DNA of 64,000 bases from Hymenobacter properus. GTDB taxonomy: Bacteria; Bacteroidota; Bacteroidia; Cytophagales; Hymenobacteraceae. Location: NCBI RefSeq assembly GCF_015694735.1, contig NZ_JADQDP010000002.1:124001-188000 (forward strand), given 5' to 3'. Shown here one piece after another: positions 55,283-63,668 of the stretch (position 1 is the first letter of the stretch; the number at the start of each line of letters is the position of its first letter). The notes beneath the pieces are model-generated. The model worked only from the letters and a program-made list of their open reading frames with translations. It was not told the origin of the DNA and searched no databases. A program made the translations under genes and the position numbers.

Positions 55283-56122
55283 ATGCCGCATTCTGCCACC
55301 GACCACCGCGCCGCCTCCTGGGAAGACCTGCAGCGCCTGCTGTTCCAAAACACCTGGGACGCGCGCATTGGGCGGTTTCGGTCGCCGTTTGTGTACCGGG
55401 GCAGCCGCTCGCGGCACTACCTGCTAGATACCAGCCTGCAGCGGCTGGGCGGCGAATACCACAACCTGGAGCACCACCTGCTGCGCAATTTCCGCAAGTA
55501 CGCCCGCGAAACCAGCCTGCCCACGGCCACTACCAGCACCTGGGACTGGCTGGCCCTGGCCCAGCACCACGGCCTGCCCACCCGCCTGCTCGACTGGACG
55601 TATTCGCCCTACGTGGCCCTGCACTTTGCCACCGACGACCTCGCCGCCTACCACGAAGACGGCATCATCTGGGCCCTGAACTATGTGAAAGCCGCCGAGC
55701 ATCTGCCCGAGCGCCTGCGCCAGGCCCTGCGCCAGGAGGGTTCCAACGTATTCACCTCCGAGCTGCTGCAGTCGGTGAGCAGCAGCTTGCACGAGCTGGA
55801 GCAACTGCAGGCCGAGCCCTACGTGCTGTTTCTAGAGCCGCCCAGCCTCGATGCCCGCATCGTGCACCAGTACGCGCTTTTCTCGCTCATGAGCACGGCC
55901 CAGAGCGTGCTGCACGACTGGCTGGCCGCTCATCCCGAGCTGTATTTCCGCATCATCATTCCCGCCGAATTGAAGTGGGAAGTGCGCGACAAACTCGACC
56001 AGGCCAACATTACCGAGCGGGTGCTGCTGCCCGGTCTCGGCGGCCTGAGCCGCTGGCTGCACCGCCACTACTCGCCCCGCACCAACGGCAAGAACTTCCT
56101 GGACGAGAACGAAATGCGCTAA
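55283..56122 (+). CDS. FRG domain-containing protein
   Basis: This 279-residue soluble protein has an FRG domain: FVYRGSRSRHYLLDTSLQRL, then LALAQHHGLPTRLLDWTYSP followed by YVALHFATDDLAAYHEDG. These include the F-R-G-like YRG and the LxQHxGxPTRLLDWT signature. The domain is of unknown function and is found in proteins of mobile and defence contexts as well as elsewhere. The second half has no other recognised domain. The ATG at 55283 is preceded by a near-consensus -7 box (TATCTTCG, 55271-55278). Isolated between an SDR gene and hrpB, with a palindrome upstream. Confidence 0.85.
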   Translation: MPHSATDHRAASWEDLQRLLFQNTWDARIGRFRSPFVYRGSRSRHYLLDTSLQRLGGEYHNLEHHLLRNFRKYARETSLPTATTSTWDWLALAQHHGLPTRLLDWTYSPYVALHFATDDLAAYHEDGIIWALNYVKAAEHLPERLRQALRQEGSNVFTSELLQSVSSSLHELEQLQAEPYVLFLEPPSLDARIVHQYALFSLMSTAQSVLHDWLAAHPELYFRIIIPAELKWEVRDKLDQANITERVLLPGLGGLSRWLHRHYSPRTNGKNFLDENEMR

Positions 56123-56187
56123 ATGGTGGATTGAGGTTCGATGGTATAACCGAACTAATCCGCCGGCCTACTATCCCACCAATCCGC

Positions 56188-58866
56188 CTATTGCCCTAGT
56201 CGCTTTTTAGTAAGCTTAGTCGGAATGTGTTCCATGGGTTTGTCGGGCCAGGGGTGCTTGGGGTAGCGGCCTTTCAAATCCTTGCGCACGTCGAAGTAAC
56301 CTTTCTCCCAAAAGCTGCGCAGGTCGCGCGTCACCTGGGCCGGGCGGCCACCCGGCGAGAGTAGGTGCAGCAGCAGGGGCACACGGCCGCCCGCCACCGT
56401 GGGCGTTTCGGTCAGGCCAAATAGCTCCTGCAGCTTCACGGCCAGCACGGGTGCGGCCGGGTCGCTGTAGTCGAGGGTGATGTGCGAGCCGCTGGGCACT
56501 TCCAGCGCGGCGGGGGCCAAGCGGTCGAGTTCCTGGCGCTGGTTCCAGCCGCCGGGCAGGCGGGCCAGCAGGGGCTCGTAGAGGTCGAGGCGCTGCACCT
56601 GGTCGAGGGTTTTGAGGCCGGTAAGGTGGGGCCCGAGCCAGTCGGCCAGCTCATGCGTAAGGGTTTCGTCGTCGAAGGCCGGCCATGGCTCGGCGGCATC
56701 ATTCGCAGGAAATTGCTGCCGCAGAAACTCCAGCCGCTGCTGCAGCTGGCGGGCGGTGGGCGTCCAGTTTAGCTTGCTTGCACCGGCTTCCTGCAAATAA
56801 TCGAGCAAGGCCCGCGCTACCAGTTTCGCATCGGGCTGGCCGATTACTTTTTCATCGAGCAACAGGGCCCCAAGGCGACGTACCCGGCGGCCGGTTACGC
56901 GCTGCGTGGTCGGGTCGTAGCGCACTTCGTCGGTGGTCGTAATCTGCTCGGCGAAGGCCAACTCCAGCTCGTCTTGCCCCAGCGGGGCGGCCAGCGTAGC
57001 CCGCGGGGCCGAGGCCGTACCCGCCAAATGCGCCACTGCAAAAAAGGTGGCTTGGGGGTCGACATCGGTCGTGTTCAGGCTCACGCGCTGGCCCGTCACG
57101 AGGCGCAGGCGGTCGTGGGTTTCGCGCTGGGCCAGCCGGTCGGGGTAGGCCAGGGCGGTGAGCAGGCCTACGGGTGGATGAGCGAATTGGTGAGTTGGTA
57201 AACTAGCGGTTCTGCTCAAGCGGCCGGTGAGGTTGCGGGCCACGTCGCGCGCCCGTTGCAGCGTGGCATGGTGCAGGGCCAGGCCCGGCAGAGGCGGCCG
57301 GCCGCTAGCCAGCGCTTCGAGGCGCAGGCGTAGGTCAGGCGGGGCAGGGCGCGTGTCGGTGGGAGAGGCCCAGCGTAGCAAGTCGCGTTCGGCCAGCAGC
57401 GCCGCCAGGGAAGCTGCGGCGGCTCCGTGGCCCAGCTCCTGCCCGCGCACCACCAGGTGGCCCAGCCGCGGCGGCAAGCCCAGCGCCGCCAGCTGGCGGC
57501 CGTGGGGCGTCGGCTTTGCCGAGTTAAGAGTTAGGAGTGAAGAGTTAAGAGTTGATTTAGTTGACGCATCAGTTTCAACTCTTAACTCTTCACTCCCAAC
57601 TCTTAACTCAGCCAAGGCTCCCAGCCGCAGCAGCAGTTCCCGCGCCTGCCCGAAGGCAGCGGCCGGCGGCACATCCAGCCAGCGCAGGCTGGTGGGCTCG
57701 GCGGCGCCCCACAGGGCAAGTTCCAGGGCCAAGCTGCTGAGGTCGGCGGTCTGGATTTCGGGCGGGCGGTGGGCGGGCAAGTTGTGGTGCTCGGCTTCGG
57801 TCCAGAGGCGGTAGCAGGTGCCGGGGGCCAGGCGGCCGGCGCGGCCCCGGCGCTGGTCGGCGGCGGCGCGGGCCACGGGCACTGTTTCGAGGGTGGTGAA
57901 GCCGGTGCGCGGCACAAAGCGCGGCACCCGCGCAAAGCCGCCGTCAATCACCACCCGCACGCCTTCGATGGTGAGGCTGGTTTCGGCAATGCTGGTGGCC
58001 AGAATGACCTTGCGCCGGCCGGCCCGGGCGGGGCGCAGCGCGGCGTCCTGGGTTTCGAGCGGAAGCTCGCCGTGCAGCAGGTGCAGGTCGACGTGGTCGG
58101 GCAGCGTGTCTTCCAGCTTGCGGGCACTGCGCTGCAAGTCACCCACGCCGGGCAGAAATACCAGAATGTCGCCCTCGGCGTGCGTGTTGAGCGCGGCGCG
58201 TACCTGGGCCGGCACCAGCTCGGCCAGCCGGTCGGCGGGCTTGTTGGGCAGGCTGGCCGCGCGGCGCGGGTCGAGGTAGTGGGTTTCGATGGGGAATAGA
58301 AAGCCGGCCGACGACACTACCGGGGCCGGTAGCCATTGCCCCAGCCGCTGGGCTTCGAGCGTGGCGCTCATTATCAGAATGCGCAGGTCGTCGCGCAGCA
58401 CAGCTTGCGCATCCAGCGCCAGCGCCAGGCCGAGGTCGGCGTTCAGGCTGCGCTCGTGGAACTCATCGAACACCACAGCTGCCACGCCTTCCAGCGCCGG
58501 GTCGTCCTGAATCATGCGGGTGAGAATGCCCTCGGTGATGACTTCCACGCGGGTGTCGGCACTCACCTTGCTGTCGAGCCGCACGCGGTAGCCGATGGTG
58601 CGGCCCACGGGCTCACCCAGCAGCTGGGCCAGGCGGGCAGCTGCGCCGCGCACGGCTAGCTGGCGCGGCTCCAGCACCAGAATTTTGTCCTCGGGATTGC
58701 GCCACTCGGCGGCCAGCAGCGCCAGCGGTACCACGGTGGTTTTGCCCGCGCCGGGCGGGGCCTCCAGCACCACGCGGCTGCTGGCGGCCAGCGCCGACAT
58801 GAGTTCGGGCAGCGCCGCAAGAATGGGCAAATCGGGCAGCGGAGGTAGGATGAAGGCGTTGGGCAT
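56188..58866 (-). CDS. hrpB: ATP-dependent helicase HrpB with an in-frame palindrome insertion
   Basis: HrpB is a DEAH-box-type RNA helicase of uncertain cellular role. The 892-residue product has Walker A EAPPGAGKTTVVPLAL near residue 35, motif II FDEFHERS, motif III MSATLE, motif VI QRRGRAGRLAPG, and the C-terminal HrpB-specific domain with TPHGRQLAALGLPPRLGHLV and VTRDLRSFWEKGYFDVRKDLKGRYPKHPWP-type ending. Between GALAEL and TPHGRQ, residues about 420-449 are encoded by an 89-base palindrome and read SEELRVETDA and STLNSSLLTLNS; family members normally have only a few residues there. The ATG at 58866 is favoured by an adjacent -7 box. Confidence 0.93.
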   Translation of the reverse strand: MPNAFILPPLPDLPILAALPELMSALAASSRVVLEAPPGAGKTTVVPLALLAAEWRNPEDKILVLEPRQLAVRGAAARLAQLLGEPVGRTIGYRVRLDSKVSADTRVEVITEGILTRMIQDDPALEGVAAVVFDEFHERSLNADLGLALALDAQAVLRDDLRILIMSATLEAQRLGQWLPAPVVSSAGFLFPIETHYLDPRRAASLPNKPADRLAELVPAQVRAALNTHAEGDILVFLPGVGDLQRSARKLEDTLPDHVDLHLLHGELPLETQDAALRPARAGRRKVILATSIAETSLTIEGVRVVIDGGFARVPRFVPRTGFTTLETVPVARAAADQRRGRAGRLAPGTCYRLWTEAEHHNLPAHRPPEIQTADLSSLALELALWGAAEPTSLRWLDVPPAAAFGQARELLLRLGALAELRVGSEELRVETDASTKSTLNSSLLTLNSAKPTPHGRQLAALGLPPRLGHLVVRGQELGHGAAAASLAALLAERDLLRWASPTDTRPAPPDLRLRLEALASGRPPLPGLALHHATLQRARDVARNLTGRLSRTASLPTHQFAHPPVGLLTALAYPDRLAQRETHDRLRLVTGQRVSLNTTDVDPQATFFAVAHLAGTASAPRATLAAPLGQDELELAFAEQITTTDEVRYDPTTQRVTGRRVRRLGALLLDEKVIGQPDAKLVARALLDYLQEAGASKLNWTPTARQLQQRLEFLRQQFPANDAAEPWPAFDDETLTHELADWLGPHLTGLKTLDQVQRLDLYEPLLARLPGGWNQRQELDRLAPAALEVPSGSHITLDYSDPAAPVLAVKLQELFGLTETPTVAGGRVPLLLHLLSPGGRPAQVTRDLRSFWEKGYFDVRKDLKGRYPKHPWPDKPMEHIPTKLTKKRLGQ
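57521..57609. repeat. Palindrome with doubled-unit arms (type B), copy 5, inside hrpB
   Basis: Arms of 35 bp (57521-57555 and 57575-57609) match at 34 positions around a 19-base loop. Each arm has a doubled unit of the form GAGTTAAGAGTTAGGAGTGA. It is read through in frame by hrpB, and no stop codon occurs in that frame. Confidence 0.92.
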
Positions 58867-58871
58867 CGGCC

Positions 58872-58879
58872 CAAAATTA
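58872..58879 (-). promoter_or_regulatory. -7 box (TAATTTTG) for hrpB
   Basis: This exact TAnnTTTG match on the minus strand lies five bases before the hrpB ATG, implying a leaderless mRNA and excluding the longer upstream frame. Confidence 0.6.
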
Positions 58880-58967
58880 CGGCCTGAACCGCCGCAGTGG
58901 CTTGCCGTCAAAGCCCCCAAGCCACTGGCAGGCCATGGCGCACAGCCAGATATTGGCGAAATGAGGC

Positions 58968-58975
58968 TAAGTTTG
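58968..58975 (+). promoter_or_regulatory. -7 box (TAAGTTTG) for the gene at 59004
   Basis: This exact TAnnTTTG match lies 28 bases before the ATG at 59004. It diverges from the hrpB box 88 bases away. Confidence 0.58.
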
Positions 58976-59003
58976 GTTTGTGGCCGTCTCGTCCTTTTTC
59001 GCA

Positions 59004-59522
59004 ATGTTCAACAAGCGCCCTGCTTCGCCCCCCGCCGACGAAGCTGCCCTCGCCTATTTGCCTGCCATGCGCCAGTTTCTGGCCAACATCGGCATTCCGA
59101 CCCGGGAAGCCAATTTAAAGGCCGATTCTTTCCTGCCTGGTATTCTCATCGAAGACGGCGGCCTGCTTCTTGACCTCTCCAAATTGCTTTATCCCGGCGA
59201 CCTACTGCACGAGGCCGGCCACCTGGCCATGACGCCCGCCGCCGAGCGCCGCCAGCTGGCGGGCAACGTGATGGCCGGCAAGCCCGAGCAACACGGCACC
59301 GACGGCGAAGAGATAGGAGCCATCCTGTGGTCATACGCCGCGGCCCAGGCCATTGGCGTACCGCCCGAAATCGTGTTTCACCCCGCCGGCTACCGCGGCA
59401 GCAGCCCGTGGATACTGGGCAACTTCAGCCAGGGCATTTACCCCGGCCTGCCCCTGCTGGTGTGGATGGGCCTGACCACCAACGAGGATTTTCCGCGCAT
59501 GACGCGCTGGCTGCGCGACTAG
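59004..59522 (+). CDS. Conserved hypothetical protein with an HExGH motif
   Basis: This 172-residue soluble protein has no signal peptide. A DLLHEAGHLAMTP segment near residue 70 carries HExGH, which fits a zinc-binding metallopeptidase-like site; no third ligand is obvious. Further features are GTDGEEIGAILWSYAAAQAI, in which an acidic residue could be a ligand, and PPEIVFHPAGYRGSSPWILG, followed by FSQGIYPGLPLLVWMGLT. Resembling conserved hypothetical proteins of Bacteroidota; peptidase activity is not shown. The ATG at 59004 is supported by the -7 box; a GTG at 58980 would add eight residues. Confidence 0.7.
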   Translation: MFNKRPASPPADEAALAYLPAMRQFLANIGIPTREANLKADSFLPGILIEDGGLLLDLSKLLYPGDLLHEAGHLAMTPAAERRQLAGNVMAGKPEQHGTDGEEIGAILWSYAAAQAIGVPPEIVFHPAGYRGSSPWILGNFSQGIYPGLPLLVWMGLTTNEDFPRMTRWLRD

Positions 59523-59534
59523 CCTATCCGCCGG

Positions 59535-60311
59535 TTACACTTGCTGCATGGGCCACAGCTCCACGCTCACCGGGCCGCCGGCGTGCACCAGCGGGGCACT
59601 GCTGGGCGTGGGCAGTCCGTGGCTTTCTACCAGGCTCGATTCGTAGTGCAGCACCTGGGCCGCGCTGAGGGGCCAGGGCTGGTGGGCCACCCGGCCCCGG
59701 TAGAGCTTGGTACGGGCCTTGTTGCTGGCGTAGAGGCAGTAGCGTTCGGTAAGAAAAAACGCCAGCGAGCCTGGCTCGGCCGGAGGCAGGGGCGCGCCGA
59801 TTTTCCAGGTGGCGCGGAAGTGCGCGGGCGGGGCGCCGCCGTGCGTGCGTCGGGCCGCGAACTGCCGCAGCTGCGCGCTTGGGCTGTCGAGGCGCATGTC
59901 GGCCCGCAGGTAGGGCAGGTGGAAGAAGGTGCGCGCCACCCACACGGCCAGCGCGCTGGTGGCATCGAGCGAGAAGAACCACACGCCGGGCACGCCGTCG
60001 AGGTGCACGTAGGTGCGCACGTTCAGCTCCAGAAACTCATCGGTGCCAGGCATAGGCGGCGTAGCCCGGGTGCGCACCTTGGCCATTTGAAACGGCACCA
60101 CCGCCAGCCAGGCCTGGCCGTCGAATGTGTCGATGCGAAGGCGGGGCGGCAGGTGCGCCTGCAATAAGTCGGGCGGCACCGGCCAGTGCAAAAACAATAG
60201 TTCTTTCCATTCCTGGCGCAGCAGGGGCGTGCCCAAGGGCCGTTCGCGCAGGGCCAGCCGGTCGGCCAGGGTGGGGGCGGGCACGGGCGGGGAGAGAGCG
60301 AAATCAGGCAT
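59535..60311 (-). CDS. YqjF family protein (DUF2071)
   Basis: This 258-residue protein matches the YqjF/DUF2071 family: LFLHWPVPPDLLQAHLPPRL, DTFDGQAWLAVVPFQMAKVR, ELNVRTYVHLDGVPGVWFFS and LDATSALAVWVARTFFHLPY, then TERYCLYASNKARTKLYRGR and VAHQPWPLSAAQV. The function of the family is unknown; the fold is related to acetoacetate decarboxylase. No signal peptide is present. The start at 60311 (MPDFALSPPVP) is preferred; an ATG at 60323 would add four residues. It converges with the gene at 59004, with 12 bases between the stops. Confidence 0.9.
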   Translation of the reverse strand: MPDFALSPPVPAPTLADRLALRERPLGTPLLRQEWKELLFLHWPVPPDLLQAHLPPRLRIDTFDGQAWLAVVPFQMAKVRTRATPPMPGTDEFLELNVRTYVHLDGVPGVWFFSLDATSALAVWVARTFFHLPYLRADMRLDSPSAQLRQFAARRTHGGAPPAHFRATWKIGAPLPPAEPGSLAFFLTERYCLYASNKARTKLYRGRVAHQPWPLSAAQVLHYESSLVESHGLPTPSSAPLVHAGGPVSVELWPMQQV

Positions 60312-60371
60312 AGCTGGAAGCATCAAGTGCCCTTACAACGGATTTCGGCTCCAAACGATTGGGTAAAATCG

Positions 60372-60467
60372 TAACGCCTGTCATCCTGAGCGCAGCGAAG
60401 GACCTTGTCCCGTTGGATAATTCTAACTGGATAAGGTCCTTCGCTGCGCTCAGGATGACAGGCGTTA
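60372..60467. repeat. Long palindrome, family A, copy 9
   Basis: Arms of 39 bp (60372-60410 and 60429-60467) match at 38 positions around an 18-base loop. The core is GTCATCCTGAGCGCAGCG then AAGGACCTT. It lies between the rhodanese gene and the YqjF gene, both on the minus strand. Confidence 0.92.
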
Positions 60468-60500
60468 TGGCTTCTCAAACTACTTTAACAACTGCCCAAC

Positions 60501-60833
60501 TCAATACGTCGGAAACGTGGGGTCGACCTGCGCGGCCCAAGCGGCCACGCCGCCGCGCAGGTTCAGCACGTTGGTGCGGCCCAGGCGGTGGCGCAGGTAG
60601 CCGGCCGCCTGCCCCGAGCGCACGCCGTGGTGGCAAATGACCACCACGGGGCCTTCCTCGCGGATTTCGGCGGTGCGGCGTGTGAATTCGCTTAGCGGCA
60701 CTAGCTGGCTGCCGGGCAGGTGGCAGTACTCAAACTCCATTTCCTCGCGCACGTCGATGAGTTGAAGGTCGTCGCCGGCTTGCAGGCGGCGGTGCAGCTC
60801 TTCGGGACTGATTTCGAGGGGGGCGCTTTCCAT
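60501..60833 (-). CDS. Rhodanese-like domain protein
   Basis: This single-domain rhodanese has 110 residues and is cytoplasmic. It shows DLQLIDVREEMEFEYCHLPG, then the active-site loop VVVICHHGVRSGQAAGYL with Cys67, and NVLNLRGGVAAWAAQVDP, which is the typical C-terminal signature. Such proteins move sulfane sulfur; an acceptor is not predictable here. The ATG at 60833 gives MESAPLEISPEELHRRLQAG. It has a -7 box 20 bases upstream (60854-60861) and diverges from pnuC. Confidence 0.93.
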   Translation of the reverse strand: MESAPLEISPEELHRRLQAGDDLQLIDVREEMEFEYCHLPGSQLVPLSEFTRRTAEIREEGPVVVICHHGVRSGQAAGYLRHRLGRTNVLNLRGGVAAWAAQVDPTFPTY

Positions 60834-60853
60834 GGGCGAGGGGATTGAGGGCG

Positions 60854-60861
60854 CAAAAGTA
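60854..60861 (-). promoter_or_regulatory. -7 box (TACTTTTG) for the rhodanese gene
   Basis: This exact TAnnTTTG match on the minus strand lies 20 bases before the ATG at 60833. Confidence 0.58.
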
Positions 60862-60901
60862 GGGGCGGGGCTACCTTGCAGCCTTGCTTATTCTTTCCCC
60901 G

Positions 60902-61570
60902 GTGGCTGCGTTGTCCCTTCCCGATATTCTGAGCGCTATTCTGGCTGCTGTAGCGGCTGCCATCCGGTCGGCCAGCCCACTGGAGGTGGCGGGCGTGCTC
61001 ACGGGTGTGGCCTGCGTGTGGCTGGCGGCCCGCAATTCCATCTGGAATTTTCCCATCGGCATCCTCAACGGCGTGCTGTACATGGCGGTGTTCTGGCAAA
61101 GCCGACTCTACTCCGATGCGGGCTTGCAGCTGGCCTTCATTGCCCTGCTATTGTATGGCTGGGCGAGGTGGCTGCGCGGCAACGCCGCAGCCGAAGCCGC
61201 GCCGCTGCCCATCACGCGCACGCCGCCCCGGTTGGCGGCCGGGCTCCTGGGGGCTGGGCTGCTTTACGCGCTGGTCGCCGGTTTTCTGTTCTCAACCCGC
61301 ACCGACGCCGCCCTGCCTTACTGGGACAGCACCACCACGGCCATCAGCCTGGCGGCCCAGCTGCTGCTCTCGCGCCGCCACCTCGAAAACTGGCTGCTCT
61401 GGGTGGGTGTCGACGTGGCCTACGTGGGTATGTACTGGCACCGCGACCTTTTCCTCACCAGCGGGCTGTACGTGATATTTCTGGGGCTGGCGGCCTACGG
61501 TTATTGGCAGTGGCGCCGAGAAATGCGGGCCGCGGCGGGCACGGTTACGGCCTCACAAGGAGGCGCTTAG
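60902..61570 (+). CDS. pnuC: Nicotinamide riboside transporter PnuC
   Basis: PnuC proteins import nicotinamide riboside by facilitated diffusion and depend on an intracellular kinase for trapping. The 222-residue product has about seven hydrophobic helices and family signatures: LEVAGVLTGVACVWLAARNS IWNFPIGILNGVLY-type start, GLQLAFIALLLYGWARWLRG and YWDSTTTAISLAAQLLLSRR, then ENWLLWVGVDVAYVGMYWHR. The start is uncertain: GTG 60902 (AALSLPDILSAIL) is preferred; a TTG at 60884 would add six residues. The neighbouring gene at 61713 encodes the matching NadR-like kinase domain. Confidence 0.92.
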   Translation: MAALSLPDILSAILAAVAAAIRSASPLEVAGVLTGVACVWLAARNSIWNFPIGILNGVLYMAVFWQSRLYSDAGLQLAFIALLLYGWARWLRGNAAAEAAPLPITRTPPRLAAGLLGAGLLYALVAGFLFSTRTDAALPYWDSTTTAISLAAQLLLSRRHLENWLLWVGVDVAYVGMYWHRDLFLTSGLYVIFLGLAAYGYWQWRREMRAAAGTVTASQGGA

Positions 61571-61712
61571 CGCTAGCTATGGCAATAAAGTCATGGCGAT
61601 GTGCAATATTTGACCGATTGGGCAGCCCGGAGGCACCTCGTTAGTCCACCCCCTAACGTCTCCGCGCGGCTGTCTGGTCTCCTTTCCACCCCCCTTTTCA
61701 CTTCGCCCACCC

Positions 61713-63152
61713 TTGCTGCGCATTTCCCTGACCGGCCCGGAATCCACGGGCAAAACGACGCTGGCTGCCCAGTTGGCGGCGCACTACGGCACGTCCTTCG
61801 CCCCCGAATTTGCCCGCGAATACCTCGCCGATTCGGGGCCGCGCTACACGCTCGAAGACCTCGAGGAAATTGCCCGGGGCCAGCTGCAAGCCGAAGCCGC
61901 GGCCGAAGCCCGGGCCCATCGCCTGGTATTCAGCGACACCGATTTGCTGGTGATTAAAATCTGGGCCGAACATTCCTTCGGCACCTGCCCCGAGTGGATA
62001 CTGCGCTGCATCGACCAGCAGCAGTACGACTTGGTGCTGCTCATGGGCGTGGACCTGCCCTGGCAGCCCGACCCCTTGCGCGAGCACCCGCACCTGCGCC
62101 AGCAGTTCTACGACCTCTACCAGCGCGAACTGCGGGAACGCATGTCCAACTTTGCCGAAATTTCCGGCGATGGCCCCCGCCGCTTTGCCCAGGCCTGTTT
62201 TCTGGTCGATGAGCTGCTGCGTAGTGCCGAGCAACAGCCACTTTCCCTGCAACAACCTGTTATGCCGAACACGTCCGCCCGCTACACCCTCGAAAACTCA
62301 ACCTGCCGGGCTTCCTTCGCCGCCCACGGCGCCGAGCTTACCAGCCTCGTCACCCGGGCCGACAACCTCGAATATGTGTGGCCCGGCGACCCCGCCGTGT
62401 GGGCCCGGCACGCGCCGGTGCTCTTCCCCCTAGTGGGCCGCCTGCCCGACGACGTGTACCACTACGAGGGGCGCGACTACAAGCTGCCGCAGCACGGCTT
62501 CGCCCGCGACCAGGAGTTTGCCGTGCTGCGCCACGATGCTACCGAACTGGTGTTCCGGCTGCAGCACGACGAAACCACCCAGGCCATTTTCCCCTTCGCC
62601 TTTGAGCTGACCATTACCTACACCCTGCGCGAGGCCCAACTCACCGTGCGCTGGGACGTGCGCAACCCCGCCGCCAACCAGCCCTTGCTGTTCAGCATTG
62701 GCGGGCACCCGGCGGTGCGCTGCCCCCTGCTGCCGGGCGAGGCATTTGAAGACTATTACTTCGAGTTCGACCACCCCGTGACGCTGGAGCGCCACTTGCT
62801 GCGGGGCGGCTTGCTCACCGGCGCCACCGCGCCTGTGCTGAACCATGCGCAAGAGCTGCCGCTGAGTTACGAGCTATTCGCCGACGATGCGCTGGTGTTT
62901 AAGCACTACGATTTTACCAACCTCACGCTGCGCACGCGCAAGTCGGCGCACTTTGTGCGCTTCCGCTTCGATGGCTTTCCCTACCTCGGCCTCTGGACCA
63001 AAGGCCCCGGCGCGGGCTTTGTGTGCGTGGAGCCCTGGCACGGCGTGGCCAGCCCCACCGGCGAGCCCGGTGAGCTGCGCGACAAGGAAGGCATCATGAC
63101 GCTGGAGCCCGGTCAGGTGTTCACGGCTGCGTTCAGCATTGAGGTAGGCTAA
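61713..63152 (+). CDS. NadR-like nicotinamide riboside kinase fused to an aldose 1-epimerase-family domain
   Basis: This continuous frame of 479 residues joins two domains. Residues 1-175 form a P-loop kinase of the NadR/AAA_28 type: ISLTGPESTGKTTLAAQLAA, with the Walker A GPESTGKT at 8-15, APEFAREYL, FSDTDLLVIKIWAE and the LLMGVDLPWQPDPLREHP segment. Residues 185-479 are a galactose-mutarotase-like domain: APVLFPLVGRLPDDVYHYEG, PQHGFARDQEFAVLRHDATE, and GGHPAVRCPLL with GEPGEL near the end. With pnuC just upstream, the kinase part probably traps nicotinamide riboside as NMN. The start is TTG 61713. An internal ATG at 62262 could allow separate translation of the epimerase. Confidence 0.85.
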   Translation: MLRISLTGPESTGKTTLAAQLAAHYGTSFAPEFAREYLADSGPRYTLEDLEEIARGQLQAEAAAEARAHRLVFSDTDLLVIKIWAEHSFGTCPEWILRCIDQQQYDLVLLMGVDLPWQPDPLREHPHLRQQFYDLYQRELRERMSNFAEISGDGPRRFAQACFLVDELLRSAEQQPLSLQQPVMPNTSARYTLENSTCRASFAAHGAELTSLVTRADNLEYVWPGDPAVWARHAPVLFPLVGRLPDDVYHYEGRDYKLPQHGFARDQEFAVLRHDATELVFRLQHDETTQAIFPFAFELTITYTLREAQLTVRWDVRNPAANQPLLFSIGGHPAVRCPLLPGEAFEDYYFEFDHPVTLERHLLRGGLLTGATAPVLNHAQELPLSYELFADDALVFKHYDFTNLTLRTRKSAHFVRFRFDGFPYLGLWTKGPGAGFVCVEPWHGVASPTGEPGELRDKEGIMTLEPGQVFTAAFSIEVG

Positions 63153-63168
63153 GTAATGCAACTAAGCG

Positions 63169-63195
63169 GGTCATGCTTCACTGCGCGCAGCATGA
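63169..63195. repeat. Miniature family A-like palindrome
   Basis: GTCATGCT (63169-63176) and its exact complement AGCATGAC (63188-63195) flank an 11-base loop with CGCGC. The outer ends equal those of family A copies 1, 6 and 8. It looks like a relic with most of the arms deleted. Confidence 0.6.
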
Positions 63196-63217
63196 CTTCC
63201 CTGCCTGCCCTTGATTT

Positions 63218-63634
63218 ATGCCTGAACTGTTGCACATTCAACCCATTGCGCCTGAAGCTACCTACGCCCTGCGCCACCAGGTGCTATGGCCCGACAAGCC
63301 GCTGGACTACGTAAAAATTGCCGAGGACGCGGCCGGCCACCATTTCGGCGCTTTGCGGGCCGGTGAAGTAGTGGCCGTTATTTCCCTATTCGTGACGGGG
63401 CCGGAAGCCCGGTTTCGCAAATTCGCCACCCGGCCTGATTGTCAGCGGCAGGGCATTGGGTCTGAGTTGCTGAAGCATGTTTTCGCTGAGGCTCAACGGC
63501 TAGGAGCCAAGCACATCTGGTGCGATGCCCGGCAGGACAGCGCGGCATTTTATGCCCGGTTTGGCATGCAGCCTGAGGGCGAAATATTTTATAAAGGGCC
63601 CGTGGCCTACGTGCGCATGGCGTGCACACTGTAG
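63218..63634 (+). CDS. GNAT family N-acetyltransferase
   Basis: This 138-residue GNAT has the acetyl-CoA-binding signature RPDCQRQGIGSELLKHVFAE near residue 75, with Q-R-Q-G-I-G, an N-terminal LRHQVLWPDKPLDYVKIAED that resembles the small GNATs acting on diverse amines, and the C-terminal ARFGMQPEGEIFYKGPVAYV. The acceptor is unknown. The final codons and the stop form the left side of a terminator-like hairpin (63594-63647). The ATG at 63218 gives MPELLHIQPIAPEATY. Confidence 0.9.
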   Translation: MPELLHIQPIAPEATYALRHQVLWPDKPLDYVKIAEDAAGHHFGALRAGEVVAVISLFVTGPEARFRKFATRPDCQRQGIGSELLKHVFAEAQRLGAKHIWCDARQDSAAFYARFGMQPEGEIFYKGPVAYVRMACTL

Positions 63635-63647
63635 ACCACGGGCCCTT
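63594..63647 (+). terminator. Terminator-like hairpin overlapping the end of the GNAT gene
   Basis: The arms AAGGGCCCGTGG (63594-63605) and its exact complement (63636-63647) are followed by a TTTT run after three bases. The left arm is within the GNAT coding sequence. The 30-base loop is long. Confidence 0.6.
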
Positions 63648-63668
63648 CGGTTTTAGCTGAAAATAGGC

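Noticed and set aside
56188..58866. hrpB as a broken pseudogene because of the palindrome
   Set aside because: The frame continues without stop through the insertion and all helicase motifs and the C-terminal domain are intact.
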